DNA from: Podaxis mareebaensis
Lineage: Eukaryota > Basidiomycota > Agaricomycetes > Agaricales > Agaricaceae
Length of the DNA stretch: 24,417 nt
Assembly: GCA_018524725.1 (NCBI GenBank)
Contig: JAEUWP010000338.1
Span: forward strand, 1 to 24,417
Reading direction: 5' to 3'
Positions 1 through 10,038 of this stretch are shown one piece after another; the stretch's first letter is position 1, and each line of letters opens with the position of its first letter. The notes under the pieces are model-generated. The model was given only the letters and a program-made list of their open reading frames with translations, was not told where the DNA came from and did no database searches. The position numbers and the translations under genes were made by a program.

Positions 1-1141
1 TACCTGTATCTTGAGTGGTGGAACGGGAGGCATTGGGGAGTCCAAGCTCGTGGACTAAGGCATGATAAATGATGTCGTGGCGGGAGGTACCAGGCTGGTT
101 CATAACAAAAGTGTGTGTAGGGCAAAGTAGTGGAGGAGGTCAGTCTGGGAGCAGGTGCCTAGGAGGAGTGATAGGTTGGCTAGTAGGGCAGTGGTTGCCC
201 ATATCAGGAATGTGAGGCATGGCATCAGGACTTTGTTGTATTCTTTAATGCAGAGGTACATAGCTGCCTGCATTGGTAGGTTGTGACAATAGAGTCTCAG
301 CTCATGATGGAAGGCTAACATCTTGATGATGTCTAGTGCTTCTCTGAATTGGAGGCATGAGATGTGGACTTGGAGTTGGGGGAGTCCAGGAATGTAGGGC
401 ACAAGTCTTGTGTAGAGTTGTAGGAGATTGTGGCTAGTGATCTGTTCATTGGGGAGATCAGGGTAGTGAAGGATGCAAAAGAGAGTGAGTTCTACTAAGT
501 GTGTTGAGTCATAGACTGATTTTATCAATGAGAAGTTTGGTGGCAGTGAATGTGCTCTTGATGTCACAACATAGTTGAGGAGAGATGTTGTGGCTAACAC
601 AAGCAAGTCTGGCCATCTCCATTGAGTGCAAAAGTTGAATGAGCATTCTAGCAGAATGCATGATAGTAGTAACAGTTTCCCTGTAGATGTTGCAGTTCTG
701 AACCAAAAGTGGATTCCTTCAAAGAGTGGGGTCCTGGGTGATGGAGTTAACCCAGTTCAGAGATTCTCAGAGTCAAACAAGTTCAGTGTCAATGTCAGAT
801 ACTTCACTAGGGATGGCAGATAGTTCAATCAGGGATCTGGCATTGATTGGCCAGATGAATTCTCTAGTTCCAATGTGGGTTGAATAGGCTGGGAGTGGGC
901 AGAGTGGGTGTGAGATGATGAAGGGCACTGCATCCTGTGCAATTGTGGTCATTGTGATGTGTTGTATGGCAAGGTGTTCTGAGAGGGCATTTAGTCATTC
1001 ATTGAAGGTGGAGGGTGGTTCAATGAGGGATGAGATGCCATCAGTGTTAGGGCCAGTGCTTGGAGTAGTGTGGGGAGGAAGTTGAGTATCTTGCTGAGCT
1101 TCAGTTTGAGTGGTGGGTTCTTGGTTGTTGGTGGTTGACAT
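1..1141 (-). pseudogene. Extra ORF downstream of chromovirus pol (decayed, runs off the window)
   Basis: A reading frame starts at an ATG at 1141-1139 on the minus strand, nine bases after the pol stop and in the same frame. The product opens MSTTNNQEPTTQTEAQQ and continues as a Thr/Ser/Pro-rich then more ordinary globular-looking protein. In-frame stops at 995-997 and further on (for example two TGAs close together near 770-790) are all TGA, as expected from CGA decay. Around 530-600 the frame shifts and continues in the 606-100 frame (it contains SLIKSVYDSTHLVELTLF), and near 105 it shifts again towards the window edge, where NQPGTSRHDIIYHALVHE can be read. I do not recognise a domain. Its position right after integrase/chromodomain suggests an element-encoded accessory protein. 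A host sequence next to a truncated pol is the alternative. The first 80 bases keep four CpGs, unlike the rest. Confidence 0.45.
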
Positions 1142-1150
1142 CTCCACTGA

Positions 1151-3678
1151 TTAGCAAAGTTTGTTCTTCCTTTTATAAGCATTGAGGATTTGCTGTGCAT
1201 TAGAGAATGTGGACTGCAGTTCCCAAGTATTTTTGGAGTGTGGGTAGCCAGTCCACTTGACTAGGAATTTGAGGTGGTTGTGCAGTTGTCAATGATTCAG
1301 GATTGCTTCAACTTCATAGTGTTCTTTGTCATTGCACAGTTTTGGTGCAGGTCACAGGTAGTATTTGCCATATAGGTTATTCTCAGTTACTGGAGTGAGA
1401 AGGGTGGTGTGAAACATGGGATGAATTCACCATGTTTTGGGTAGCTTTAGTTCAAAGTTGACTGCAGATATCTTTTTGATGATTTTGAAAGGTCCTTCAC
1501 ATTTTGGGGTGAGTTTTCTTGATTTGACTTGCAATGGAAGGTTGCAGGTATCTAACCATACTAGGTCTCCTGTGGAGTAGGTGGGGGGTCAATAGTTGGC
1601 TGTGTGTCTTGCCATAATTTGACAGGCATAGTTGTGGGCTTGGATAGTGCATTGGCAGGCTTCCATTAGACAGTTCATGCAGTCTTCTGCTGATGGGTTG
1701 TTTGTTGGTTCCATTTCAGTTGGAAACACTTTTGGGGTATAGCCATAAAGTAGTTAGAATGGAGTTTCAGCTCATCCAGCATGGGGACAGTTGTTGTGGC
1801 AGAATTTGTAGATTGGGAGGTACTTGCTCCATTCATTAGGGTTGCTAGAAGTGGCAATAGTGAGGTATGTTTCAATTTCCTGATTGAAATGTTCAGTCAA
1901 TCCATCAGTTTGCAGATGATAAGCTGTAGAGTAGACAGGCTTGATATCAAGGAGTTTGTACAGTTCTCACATTGCTTTGGTGGCAAATTGGGGGTTGTAA
2001 TCTGAGATAACCTTATCTGGAAGGCCATATTGCAACAATAGGCAGTTGACCAAAATAGAAGCAATGACTTGGCTGTTGGCAGTCTTCATAGTAGGGGCTA
2101 AAATTATCCCTTTCATTAGGCCATAGTCCACTATGGCCAAAATAGAATCATATCCATGGGATAGCAGCAGATCTGTGATAAGATCCATAGAGATCTGTGA
2201 AAAGGGTCACATTGATTGAGGTGCTGGTATAGGTTGATAAGGTGGCTTTTCTGGTTGTCATATGATTTTGCACTGTTGGCAAGTGGGGCAGCCTTTGACA
2301 TATTCAGTAATGTAGTCTTTCATGGCTGGCTAGTAAATGTATTCAGCAAGTTTTTGCAGTGTTTCAGCTATTCTGGGATGTCCTGCAGTTTGATGATCAT
2401 GTACTCATTGGAGTAATCTGCAGTGTAGTGATGATTCATTGGGAATTAGGATTCTTTTCCCATGAGTAGGTAATTCCTGATCCAGTGTGTCATTGTCATT
2501 GGGGTTGATCATTTTCTGATGCTTCTTGATGACTTGTCTGTCTTCTTCAGTAATTATGGTGATATTGTGATTCTCAATCTCTTGTGGTGCAAGGTTGGGT
2601 CATCTCAATAATGCATCTGCTGGTCCATTCTTTCAACTAGGGATATGCCTGATCTTGAGGTTCAGTTGGAATCACTGCATGAATTGTACCCAGCAAACTT
2701 GTTGCTTGTTGAGGGTTTGTAGTTCCTTGTATCAGGATAAATTTTTGTGGTTGCCCCAGATGATTATTTCATGGGGCAATCCTTCAAGGTAGTGGTGCCA
2801 AGTGCACAGTGTGATAATAATAGCTAGCCATTCTAATTCTGAACAGTAATAGTTGCATTCTGTTGGGGTGAAGGCTTTGGAATGGAAGGCTATCAGTCAA
2901 CAAATGCTGTTGTCATTCTTCTGATAGAGCACAGCTCCTGCTGCATATTGTGATGCATCAGTTTCAATTTTGAATGGTTTTGTAGGGTCTGGTGTGATAA
3001 GTATAGGTCAATCTTTGAATTTCTTTTTGAGTTTGTTAAATGCTTGTTGGTGTTCTGGTTTCCATTTGAATTTGACATTCTTGGACATTAATGCATTCAG
3101 GGGTGCAGTGTGCTTGGAGTAGTTTTGGGTGAGTGAGCAGTAAAAGTTGCAGAATCTGATAAATTTTCAGACATCTCAAGTTGTCTTGGTGTAGGCCAGT
3201 TCTTGATTCCTTTGAGTTTGGCAGTGTCCATTTCAATTGAGGTAGGAGTGACTACAGCTCCTAGGTATTTGATGCATTGTTTCTTGAATTCACATTTCTT
3301 GGGTTTGAGATACAAGTTGTGCCTTCATAAAATGTCAAGTACTTCTCTTGTTATTTGGCATAGTTCTTCTTTGGTCTTGGCATGAATTAAAATGTTGTCC
3401 ATATAGACAAGTACTTGTCTTCTTCTGATAAGGTGGGCAAATATGTGGTCCATCATTGATTGGAAGGTTGCAGGGCTGTTGCACATTCTGAAGAACATGA
3501 CAGTAGGTTCAAATAATCCTCTTGGTGTCTTGAAGGCTCCTTTCCATTGGTCTCCTTTGCAGATGTGGATATTGTTGTATCCAGCTTGTACATTGAATTT
3601 TGTAAACTATTTTGATCCTTTGAGCTTGTTGAGTAGTGAGGATATGAGAGGTATCAGGTATGCATTCTTGATGGTATG
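1151..3678 (-). pseudogene. Ty3/gypsy chromovirus pol remnant (RT, RNase H, integrase, chromodomain)
   Basis: Read on the minus strand from 3678 leftwards, this gives the gypsy pol domain order. RT runs about 3678-3100, with THTIKNAYLIPLISSLL and the palm motif VLVYMDNILIH at 3411-3380. RNase H runs about 2990-2560 (QYAAGAVLYQK, ending near KNGPADALLR). The HHCC zinc region is about 2420-2270 (GCPTCQQCK). The integrase core is about 2200-1700 (MDLITDLL, VISDYNPQF, HLQTDGLTEHFNQEIE). The GPY/F-like module is about 1560-1400 (GPFKIIKKISAVNFELKL). A chromodomain lies at about 1320-1160 (FLVKWTGYPHSKNTWE), and the stop is TAA at 1153-1151. The second catalytic Asp of RT is Asn. Gag, protease and the start of RT are missing because LTR A replaces them at 3679. 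Many TGA stops make it non-functional. Integrases with this chromodomain are known to steer insertion to heterochromatin. The assignment is secure. Confidence 0.92.
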
Positions 3679-6146
3679 TGTTGATGGGGCAGCAAATGGA
3701 TTACTATAAAATATAATAGATAATAGGAATAATGTGAAATGAAATATAAAATAGTATTACCAAAGGCCACACCCTAGCAAGTTCATGGGAGACTCTGATT
3801 CAGAAGTGAAGGGGATAATAAAGTGACATGAGATTGAAATGCTCACTAGGGATGTTAAAGAAAAGATAAGAGTTGTGAAGGAGTGAGGGAAGTATATGTG
3901 CTTGATGTTATCTTCACTTAACACAAGGACTTCTGAGTGCTGTCATGAGGTAGTTTTAGCAATTTCCTAGTTCAAGACTGAACTAAACTGTTTGTTCTTA
4001 AATTGACAAGTCTCTGGTATAGCATCACTACAATATACAAGTACCAAAGAATCAAAGGTAACGAGAGTGATCCCTCACTACCACTAGAAATATACTGACT
4101 CATACTGATGAGTGCTCTGACTGGCAATATGCAGCTGTGATATACTCCTAGTTAACCCTGCTAAGGCTAACTTCTGATTCTCAACTTATGGAAACTTCTG
4201 GGGGAACTACTGGGTCTTTGTTCTGGCTCTTGCTAGTAGGTCATGTCAACTGAAGAAAACTCCTATAAATGCTTAACTATCACTCAGTGATCATCAAATA
4301 GTCAACAACCCTCTAAGTGAAGCTCAGCAGGAATTCCCTTGCTTCACCTCATGTCATTGAGGGGATTTTATATTATAAGTTGGAGAGTGATTATAATCTA
4401 GTGTTACAATGTCCTGACTCAACAAAGGATTATGTGTACAAGTACAGAGTCATATAATTTATAATCTACATTGTTCTCTGCCCAATAGGGTGTTCTGATA
4501 GTGGATGCATATGCATTTTTACTGGACACATTGTAGAGGGTAGAAATAAAGGTAGTAGTTACAAAAATGACAAAATACAGCTAAGTAGCTACTACTGTCC
4601 TCAGATGAGTTCTGGGGGACAATGAACAGAAAATAGGGTTCCTTGCCTGTCTAGCTCATGTCTGGGGGGTTTATATATTGTAGATGAGATACAAACTAGG
4701 AAGGTACAAAATCACATGTTACATAGTTTCTAGAACACTTGGGACCATATGGAAACTGGATAAATATTTCTGGAATAAGTTTGAGCCTTATAGCTCAGGG
4801 ATATCTTGTCTGTAGGCTCCAAGACTGCATGGTTAACTGGTCTGGGCTCGGATAATCAATTTTTAAGGGTGATCTTCATCATCTACCACATGGTTTGTTT
4901 ATCTCAGAGGTCTGGACCGAAGTAGCTACCAAGTGACCAAGGTTTTTCCTTGGTAAAGGGTTATTCCAGGTCCATTCCATGTGTTTTCTTTATCTTGTAG
5001 AGCTAACTGGTCATTCCAGTGCATTCAGACATGTGAATTATTGTGCTCTGGGATTTCTCCAAGGTGTAGCTACCTCACTGCCATCTGGTGCCCTGGGGCT
5101 TTCCTATCTTTTCTTTAGGGTAGAGATGTCTTAGCTGTAGTCTGCTAAGCAGCTAGTATAGCTACTGTATCAATAATGCAAACAGAGCAGATTATAGGCT
5201 TTAGATTAAGACTGCTACTCTGAGAATAGACTGAACTTGGCTTCTGAACTTGGGAAATCAATGCAGTACAGTTTTCCTGCATAAGAAGCATCCCTCTGGT
5301 TCACAGATGTAAGTCTGGAGTACTAGATAACCAGTCTTGCCAGCTCCTCTGGTTGACCTTGGGCTCACTCCATTGTAGTAGAGTAGCTACTTCCATTTTA
5401 GGTGTATTCCTTTTCCTTGTTCAGTAACTGGGGAGGGTCCACTTAATTTACTATGTTATTTTCACAGTCTAAATGGCTGAAAATACTTGGATTTGCCCCT
5501 ATTTTCATTTGGGGCATATCAGCATGGACTGATAAAGTATGCATGTATGATATTTATCAGCTTTCACTGACCAAGTCTACTGGATGTGTAATACCCTTAG
5601 TCATTACTGACTCAATAGTATTATGAATCATCATCCTCCATGTTTCTCACTAAGTTAATTTGAATCACTGACTGTTAATGAGTCACATGGTTTTGGTGTC
5701 TCATGAAGTCAATGAATCACTTCTACTGAGATGACATGTTGATCCCTTAGTTGGGTAGTCTCTCTTCTGACTTGGACTTCATCTGCTGAGGTCATAGCTG
5801 ATCTAGGTCTTTTGGTACATAGTGGCAGCTATGCATACTACTGAACAAGATAATCCCTAGTGTCACTTGCATGAGAAAGGATCCTCACAAGGATGTTATT
5901 GATGAATAGTTCTCAGTAATATAGTCCTGACTTCAGTGATGATACTGAATCAATGGCATATGGATGCATCTAGTCAGTACAGTTTTCCCAATCTAGGTGC
6001 CTAGACTATACTACTGGTTTGACCCTTGCAAGGGTGCTGAGGCTTCTTCTAGTGTGGGTTCATAGTCTGTTATTCTAGCTGTAAAACTTGATTATATTAT
6101 AACCTAGATACTGCTTTCATGACTGAAAACAGTTTAGGCCATAACA
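3679..6146 (-). mobile_element. LTR A: long terminal repeat, minus orientation, carrying a nested LTR
   Basis: On the minus strand it begins TGTTATGGCCTAAACTG at 6146 and ends CCCCATCAACA at 3679, giving TG...CA ends. It matches 18524-20002 in inverted orientation over its whole length except for a 990-bp insertion. Without that insertion it is about 1,474 bp, against 1,479 bp for LTR B. On its left it abuts the RT of the chromovirus pol with no target duplication visible. On its right it is preceded (minus sense) by a polypurine tract, so it is the 3' LTR of a minus-strand element whose body lay to the right. The exact left boundary could be 3677 instead of 3679. Confidence 0.85.
4532..5521 (-). 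mobile_element. Solo LTR nested inside LTR A
   Basis: This segment is absent from LTR B, which reads straight through from GGACACATTG to ACTGATACAGTATG at the same point. On the minus strand it begins TGATATGCCCC and ends CCCTCTACA, again with TG...CA ends. It is flanked by ACAT (4528-4531) and GCAT (5522-5525), which would be a 4-bp target duplication if the left copy lost a CpG (GCAT preceded by C becoming ACAT). No coding frame is seen inside. Solo LTRs arise by recombination between the two LTRs of an element. The exact ends could move by a base or two, and a different kind of non-autonomous insertion is possible. Confidence 0.65.
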
Positions 6147-6156
6147 TCTCCCCCCC
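6147..6156 (-). other. Polypurine tract of the LTR A element
   Basis: On the minus strand, seven G followed by AGA sits immediately before the TGTTATGG start of LTR A. This is the normal position and composition of the primer for plus-strand DNA synthesis in LTR retrotransposons, and it identifies LTR A as a 3' LTR. Confidence 0.75.
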
Positions 6157-6157
6157 A

Positions 6158-6905
6158 CTATAAATGACTGTCCTCAGTCACCTTTGTGATGGACTACTGT
6201 TGATAGCATCTTATGTCTGTACTAGTTCCCTGACTTGAGTCTGACTATGATTCTCATGAGCTGAATCCTCACATTGAGATCACTTGCTGATTTCTAGGGG
6301 CTCGATATATTCATCTTATCATGAGAATATCTGTGGACATGTTGGTGACACTAGTTAACACTGTATTGTATTCTGCTTATGGAATCTCATGCAGACTTAG
6401 TTCCTCCACTATGGGATTCTGAAATTCTGTATTTCCTTCTGCTGAGAAATTTCCTAGCTTGAATTTCCAATCTTGAAAACCTATAACCCTGGGAATCTCC
6501 TATTTTTCTCCAAGGCCATTGCTACAGAAAGCTTGGAGTGAGGTTTGTCTGGAGAAGTCTTGAGGGTGCTGTATTCTTGAGCACTTCTTCTATCTAATTT
6601 TAGATTCTCACAGATCCTGAGCATCCAGTCCCTGAGTGCTATAGATTGGCTTCACAAGATCTATGACATTTAGCTACTGATTTCAATTGTGATCCCATAG
6701 ATCATTTCTGGAACTTCTGTGAATATTGAGTTCTTTTCCATTGTGGAAATGGAGAACTTGTATTTTCATGACAAGTTTTTACCCTATTTCTAGGATAAAT
6801 CTGCTCACATCTTCTGTATTCTGTGTTAACTAGAACTTTAATTCTAATTAATTTCTGGAGGAGTTTCATCCAAGTCTGTGGATGTCTGTCCTTCTGTTAA
6901 ATAGA
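6158..6905 (-). pseudogene. Probable pol 3' end of the LTR A element (decayed)
   Basis: One minus-strand frame reads as protein with scattered TGA/TAG/TAA stops and no frameshift from about 6840 to 6160. Segments include NTEDVSRFILEIG, KLVMKIQVLHFHNGKELNIH, LVKPIYSTQGLDAQDL, DWKFKLGNFSAEGNTEFQ, NPIVEELSLHEIP and, at the end, SITKVTEDSHL with a TAG stop at 6160-6158. The stop lies two bases from the polypurine tract, as expected for the end of a retrotransposon polyprotein. I cannot assign a domain to it, so calling it pol C-terminus rests on position only. It ends abruptly about 50 bp before the plus-strand ATG at 6957. A separate non-pol ORF of the element is the alternative. Confidence 0.5.
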
Positions 6906-6956
6906 GGAATTTTGATGCTAGTCAATTCCTTACTACTCTGCTGTTTTGTTGTCCTC

Positions 6957-7271
6957 ATGTCTGCCAATCCTCCTGCTGCCAACACCCTGAAGTCCTTGTC
7001 TTCCAAGGACTTGGAAGCTTTGCTTGCTCAAAAGTGAGCTGAAGAGAAGGCCAAGGAAGATCATCTTGTGAGGGAGTTGGAGGAGAAGAAGAAGAGGAAG
7101 GAGGAGAAGAGGAGATGGAAGGAAGAGAAGCATTGGGCTAGAGAAGAGGAGGATAGGAAAAAGAAGGAAGAAGATCATCAGGCTCACAAGGAAGTAGAAT
7201 GTGTCACTTGTGAGGCCAAGGTGAAGAAGAGGGAAGAGGAAAGACATCAGGTTCTCCAACACCAAGAGGAG
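6957..7271 (+). pseudogene. 5' part of an unrecognised multi-exon gene: basic coiled coil, split by a LINE
   Basis: An ATG at 6957 opens MSANPPAANTLKSLSSKDLE, followed by an in-frame TGA at 7035-7037 (probably an old CGA). A long Lys/Glu/Arg-rich helical stretch follows, with ELEEKKKRKEEKRRWKEE and REEEDRKKKEEDHQ, typical of a charged coiled coil. Cysteines appear near the end (ECVTCEAK). The frame runs to HQEE at 7271, where the LINE is inserted. After the LINE the same codons HQEE recur through the target duplication and the frame continues into ECKCCKEEEC at 14226. Just upstream is a short T/C-rich stretch that could be a 5' leader. I do not recognise the family. The minus-strand Leu-rich frame here is only its mirror image. 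Confidence 0.6.
7259..7271. repeat. Left target-site duplication of the full-length LINE
   Basis: ACACCAAGAGGAG here is repeated exactly at 14213-14225, on either side of the LINE with its poly(A) tail. This is the direct product of target-primed reverse transcription and defines the insertion to the base. Confidence 0.93.
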
Positions 7272-7360
7272 ACACCTTCCTTTCTCAGTAACTACCACCA
7301 TTGTCTCAGTGGTTCAGTTGCTTGTAGTACAAGGAATACATTTACTTGTTCTAAATCACT

Positions 7361-10038
7361 ATGAAAGACTCTAAAGAAACTAGTGGACTCTTTGGAGGAT
7401 TCAAGAAAACCACTACCAGCATACATTCAGGCATTGCTCATCATCAGCATTCAAGTGCCAGTCTAGTGCCCATCTCTACCCAGCCTCAAGACCCCTCTGA
7501 AGGACCATTCATCCTTGACAACACAAGGGAAGACTTTCTGCATAAACTGCCCTCCCCTACACCATCCATTGGAGTCAAACACTCCTATTTAACTGATCAA
7601 TCACTCTCCAATCACTTGGAGAAAAGTATGAAATTCAAAGATGATGATGACACTGCCTCAGTATCTTTGGCTGAGGAATGCAATAAAAACAACAATGAGG
7701 GATCTCAATGTCTCTCCACCCCTCACTCAGTTTACCTGTCTATTGTGCTAGCTCATGAAGATATCGACCTCTCCCCAGAAATTGCCCCTTCATCATGCCA
7801 AGTTTTTTTCCCCTGCACAAGCCATTGCTTCATCCTATGGCTTTGTCCCCCCCACTCCCAATGCTGCCTGGGATGAATCCCAATCTTCTGACCCCCTCCC
7901 TACTCTACCAGCCTTCACACCCATCTCTCCCCCTTCCTGTGCACAGCCTCAAGGTGATGTGCAGTTGTCCTGTGGAATGGATTGGTCAGCAATCCATAAC
8001 ACACTCTGTGACACTTTCACTAACATTGACATCACAAACACCAAAGATGCTAAAGGATTAGACATCCTTACAGCACTTATGTCCTTCACATCCAGTTGGC
8101 TCTCATCATGGGCTAACAATGGAGGCAACTTCTCAACTTTTGAGGGCACTTCATCCCTCATAAACTTTATTCAAACAATTGCACACTCAGAGCAGCTACA
8201 CAACAAATCTGTACCCTATGGCAATCACAACATGTGTCTATATGATGCTATATCCATGCAATTTCCCCCTGCCCACACCCTCTCTCCCACCCCAACTCCA
8301 ATGTCAACTGGTCATCATATCAAATGACAGGCTGAAAAGGCACCAGCAGTGTCCTCCCCTATCCCTAAAGACACTACTGGGTATCTCCAGGGCTCTTCCC
8401 CTTCTCTCCCCTCTGATGCCACTGGGTATCTCCAGGACTCAGATTTGCAACTCAAAAAGGACACTGCTCGAGCAATTGCCCTTTCATGCTGTCCCCCCAT
8501 TGATCCAACAAAACCAGGTGAGTTATCATCTTCTAATATTGATGCTGACATGCTCCCTCCTCCTCCACTCCCTCCCACTGTCCCTGCTGCTCCTGATCCT
8601 TCTAATCAGGAAAAGGCTAACCCTAACCTTAGCTCCTGGACCATGATCTCCCATCACTGGGTGCCCTGCAAAATAATAGCTGCTCCTGCACAGCATAAGC
8701 CTATTGTGGCCCCCACCTTCCCTCCCAACACCCTTTCTCTCCCTCCTCACCCTCCCCCTCCCTCTTCAACCCCCCTCCCATCAACAAGGCCACTAAACCT
8801 CAGTACAGGTCTGGTGCCCCATCTCCCTCAACCCAAAGGTCATCTTATTCTAAAGCAGCCTCTCAAACTTCTCTTAAAGTGGATGAGCTATAGAAATATG
8901 CAGCCCTCCAAAATCAATTCCCTAATATGTCACCAGTCGATATCATTCATTTTCTCCACAACTCAGGAGACATCAAATCTCCTGCACCTAAATCTCCCTC
9001 CTCTTCCTCTCAGCCCTCTTCTCAACCCAAGGCCACTCAGGCCCTTCTTGCAAAAATGTTGTCATTCCTTTCAATGACACATTCACTCATCTTATGATCA
9101 CCTCTTTGGATCTCATCATTTGCTGTTGCAACAATGAGTTATACCAGAAAAACCTTCCTCTTCATGTTGAGTCAGTGAAGAAGAATGAATGAACCCTTTG
9201 GCTCAACACAAGTGCTGTCACTTCTGAGGCAGAACTCAACACAATCAAGAAAGGCATTACCAATTCTAACAGGTCAGCATTTGCTTCCCCTGATATCAGG
9301 AATGTGGTAATACCATCACTCCTGATGTCAAAATCTTTTATTAAACTCACCAACCTCCCATACTTCAGGGAGGATGGCACTCCCCATACTGCTGATGGTA
9401 TCAAACCAGCAATCAATGCCTCTCCTTATGCTGACATTGTTAACCATATTGTCAGTAAACCATGTTTTTACTGAGTCTCTCCACACTCTGATTTGGCCAT
9501 CTTATTCTTCGATTTGCAGGACTCTCAAACAGCTTCATGAGCTAAACTATATGTCAACCACACCATTCTATTTGAGAATCAAGTATGCACATTCTGAGGT
9601 GCTAGTATGAGGGTTGCTAGTCCCTTATGCAATTGATGCTGGAGATGGGGTCACCCCACACATCTATGCAAGGCTCACAACCCTAGGTGCACTATTTGTG
9701 GTGACCCCCATTACACCAACAACCACTTCTGTCATGGGTACTGCTGTCATGGCAAACCTGGTCCTAATCCCTGACCTCCCACCCCCACCAATGTCATGGA
9801 ATGTCTCCATGTTACCTCATTCAACTGCCTGTCATGTGGTTCTAAAGAACATCACATGAACAGTGACAAGTGCCCATTTTTCCAACATCAATATGACAAA
9901 GTTTGGATCATCAACAAGCTCAAGGAGATGAAGATGGAAAAGGTGAAAACTGATTTCAACTCTAGAGTGGTAAATGTCCAATCAACCCATAATAAACAAT
10001 GCTTCTTCTCTAAGCAGTATTTTGATATGTTTGTTTAA
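7361..10038 (+). pseudogene. LINE ORF1 (Gag-like nucleic-acid-binding protein), frameshifted
   Basis: It starts at ATG 7361 (MKDSKETSGLFGGFKK), 89 bp inside the element. The frame shifts in a T/C run near 7800 and continues open to about 9077 across one TGA at 8325, through a Pro/Ser-rich middle. Further frame changes lead through DIIHFLHNSGDIKSP (about 8940) and SKSFIKLTNLPYFRED (about 9330). The C-terminal part holds three zinc knuckles at about 9625-9890. The first is C-N-stop-C-WRWGHPTHLC (CX2CX4HX4C with a TGA in place of one residue), the second CTICGDPHYTNNHFC and the third CLSCGSKEHHMNSDKC. In LINEs this protein coats the RNA and goes with it to the target. The last codon overlaps the presumed ORF2 start as TAATG. 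Confidence 0.8.

Noticed and set aside
3676..3680. ATGTG outside both inverted LTRs as a target duplication of a composite transposon
   Set aside because: On the left it overlaps the natural TG end of LTR A, so a 5-base match is not strong evidence.
1781..3709. Several plus-strand frames of 60-90 codons between 1781 and 3709
   Set aside because: They lie opposite continuous gypsy pol homology on the minus strand and have no recognisable content.
6933..7301. Leu-rich minus-strand frame resembling a membrane protein
   Set aside because: It is the antisense shadow of the Lys/Glu-rich coiled coil (CTT/CTC codons opposite AAG/GAG). The plus frame continues across the LINE target site, which the minus one does not need to explain.
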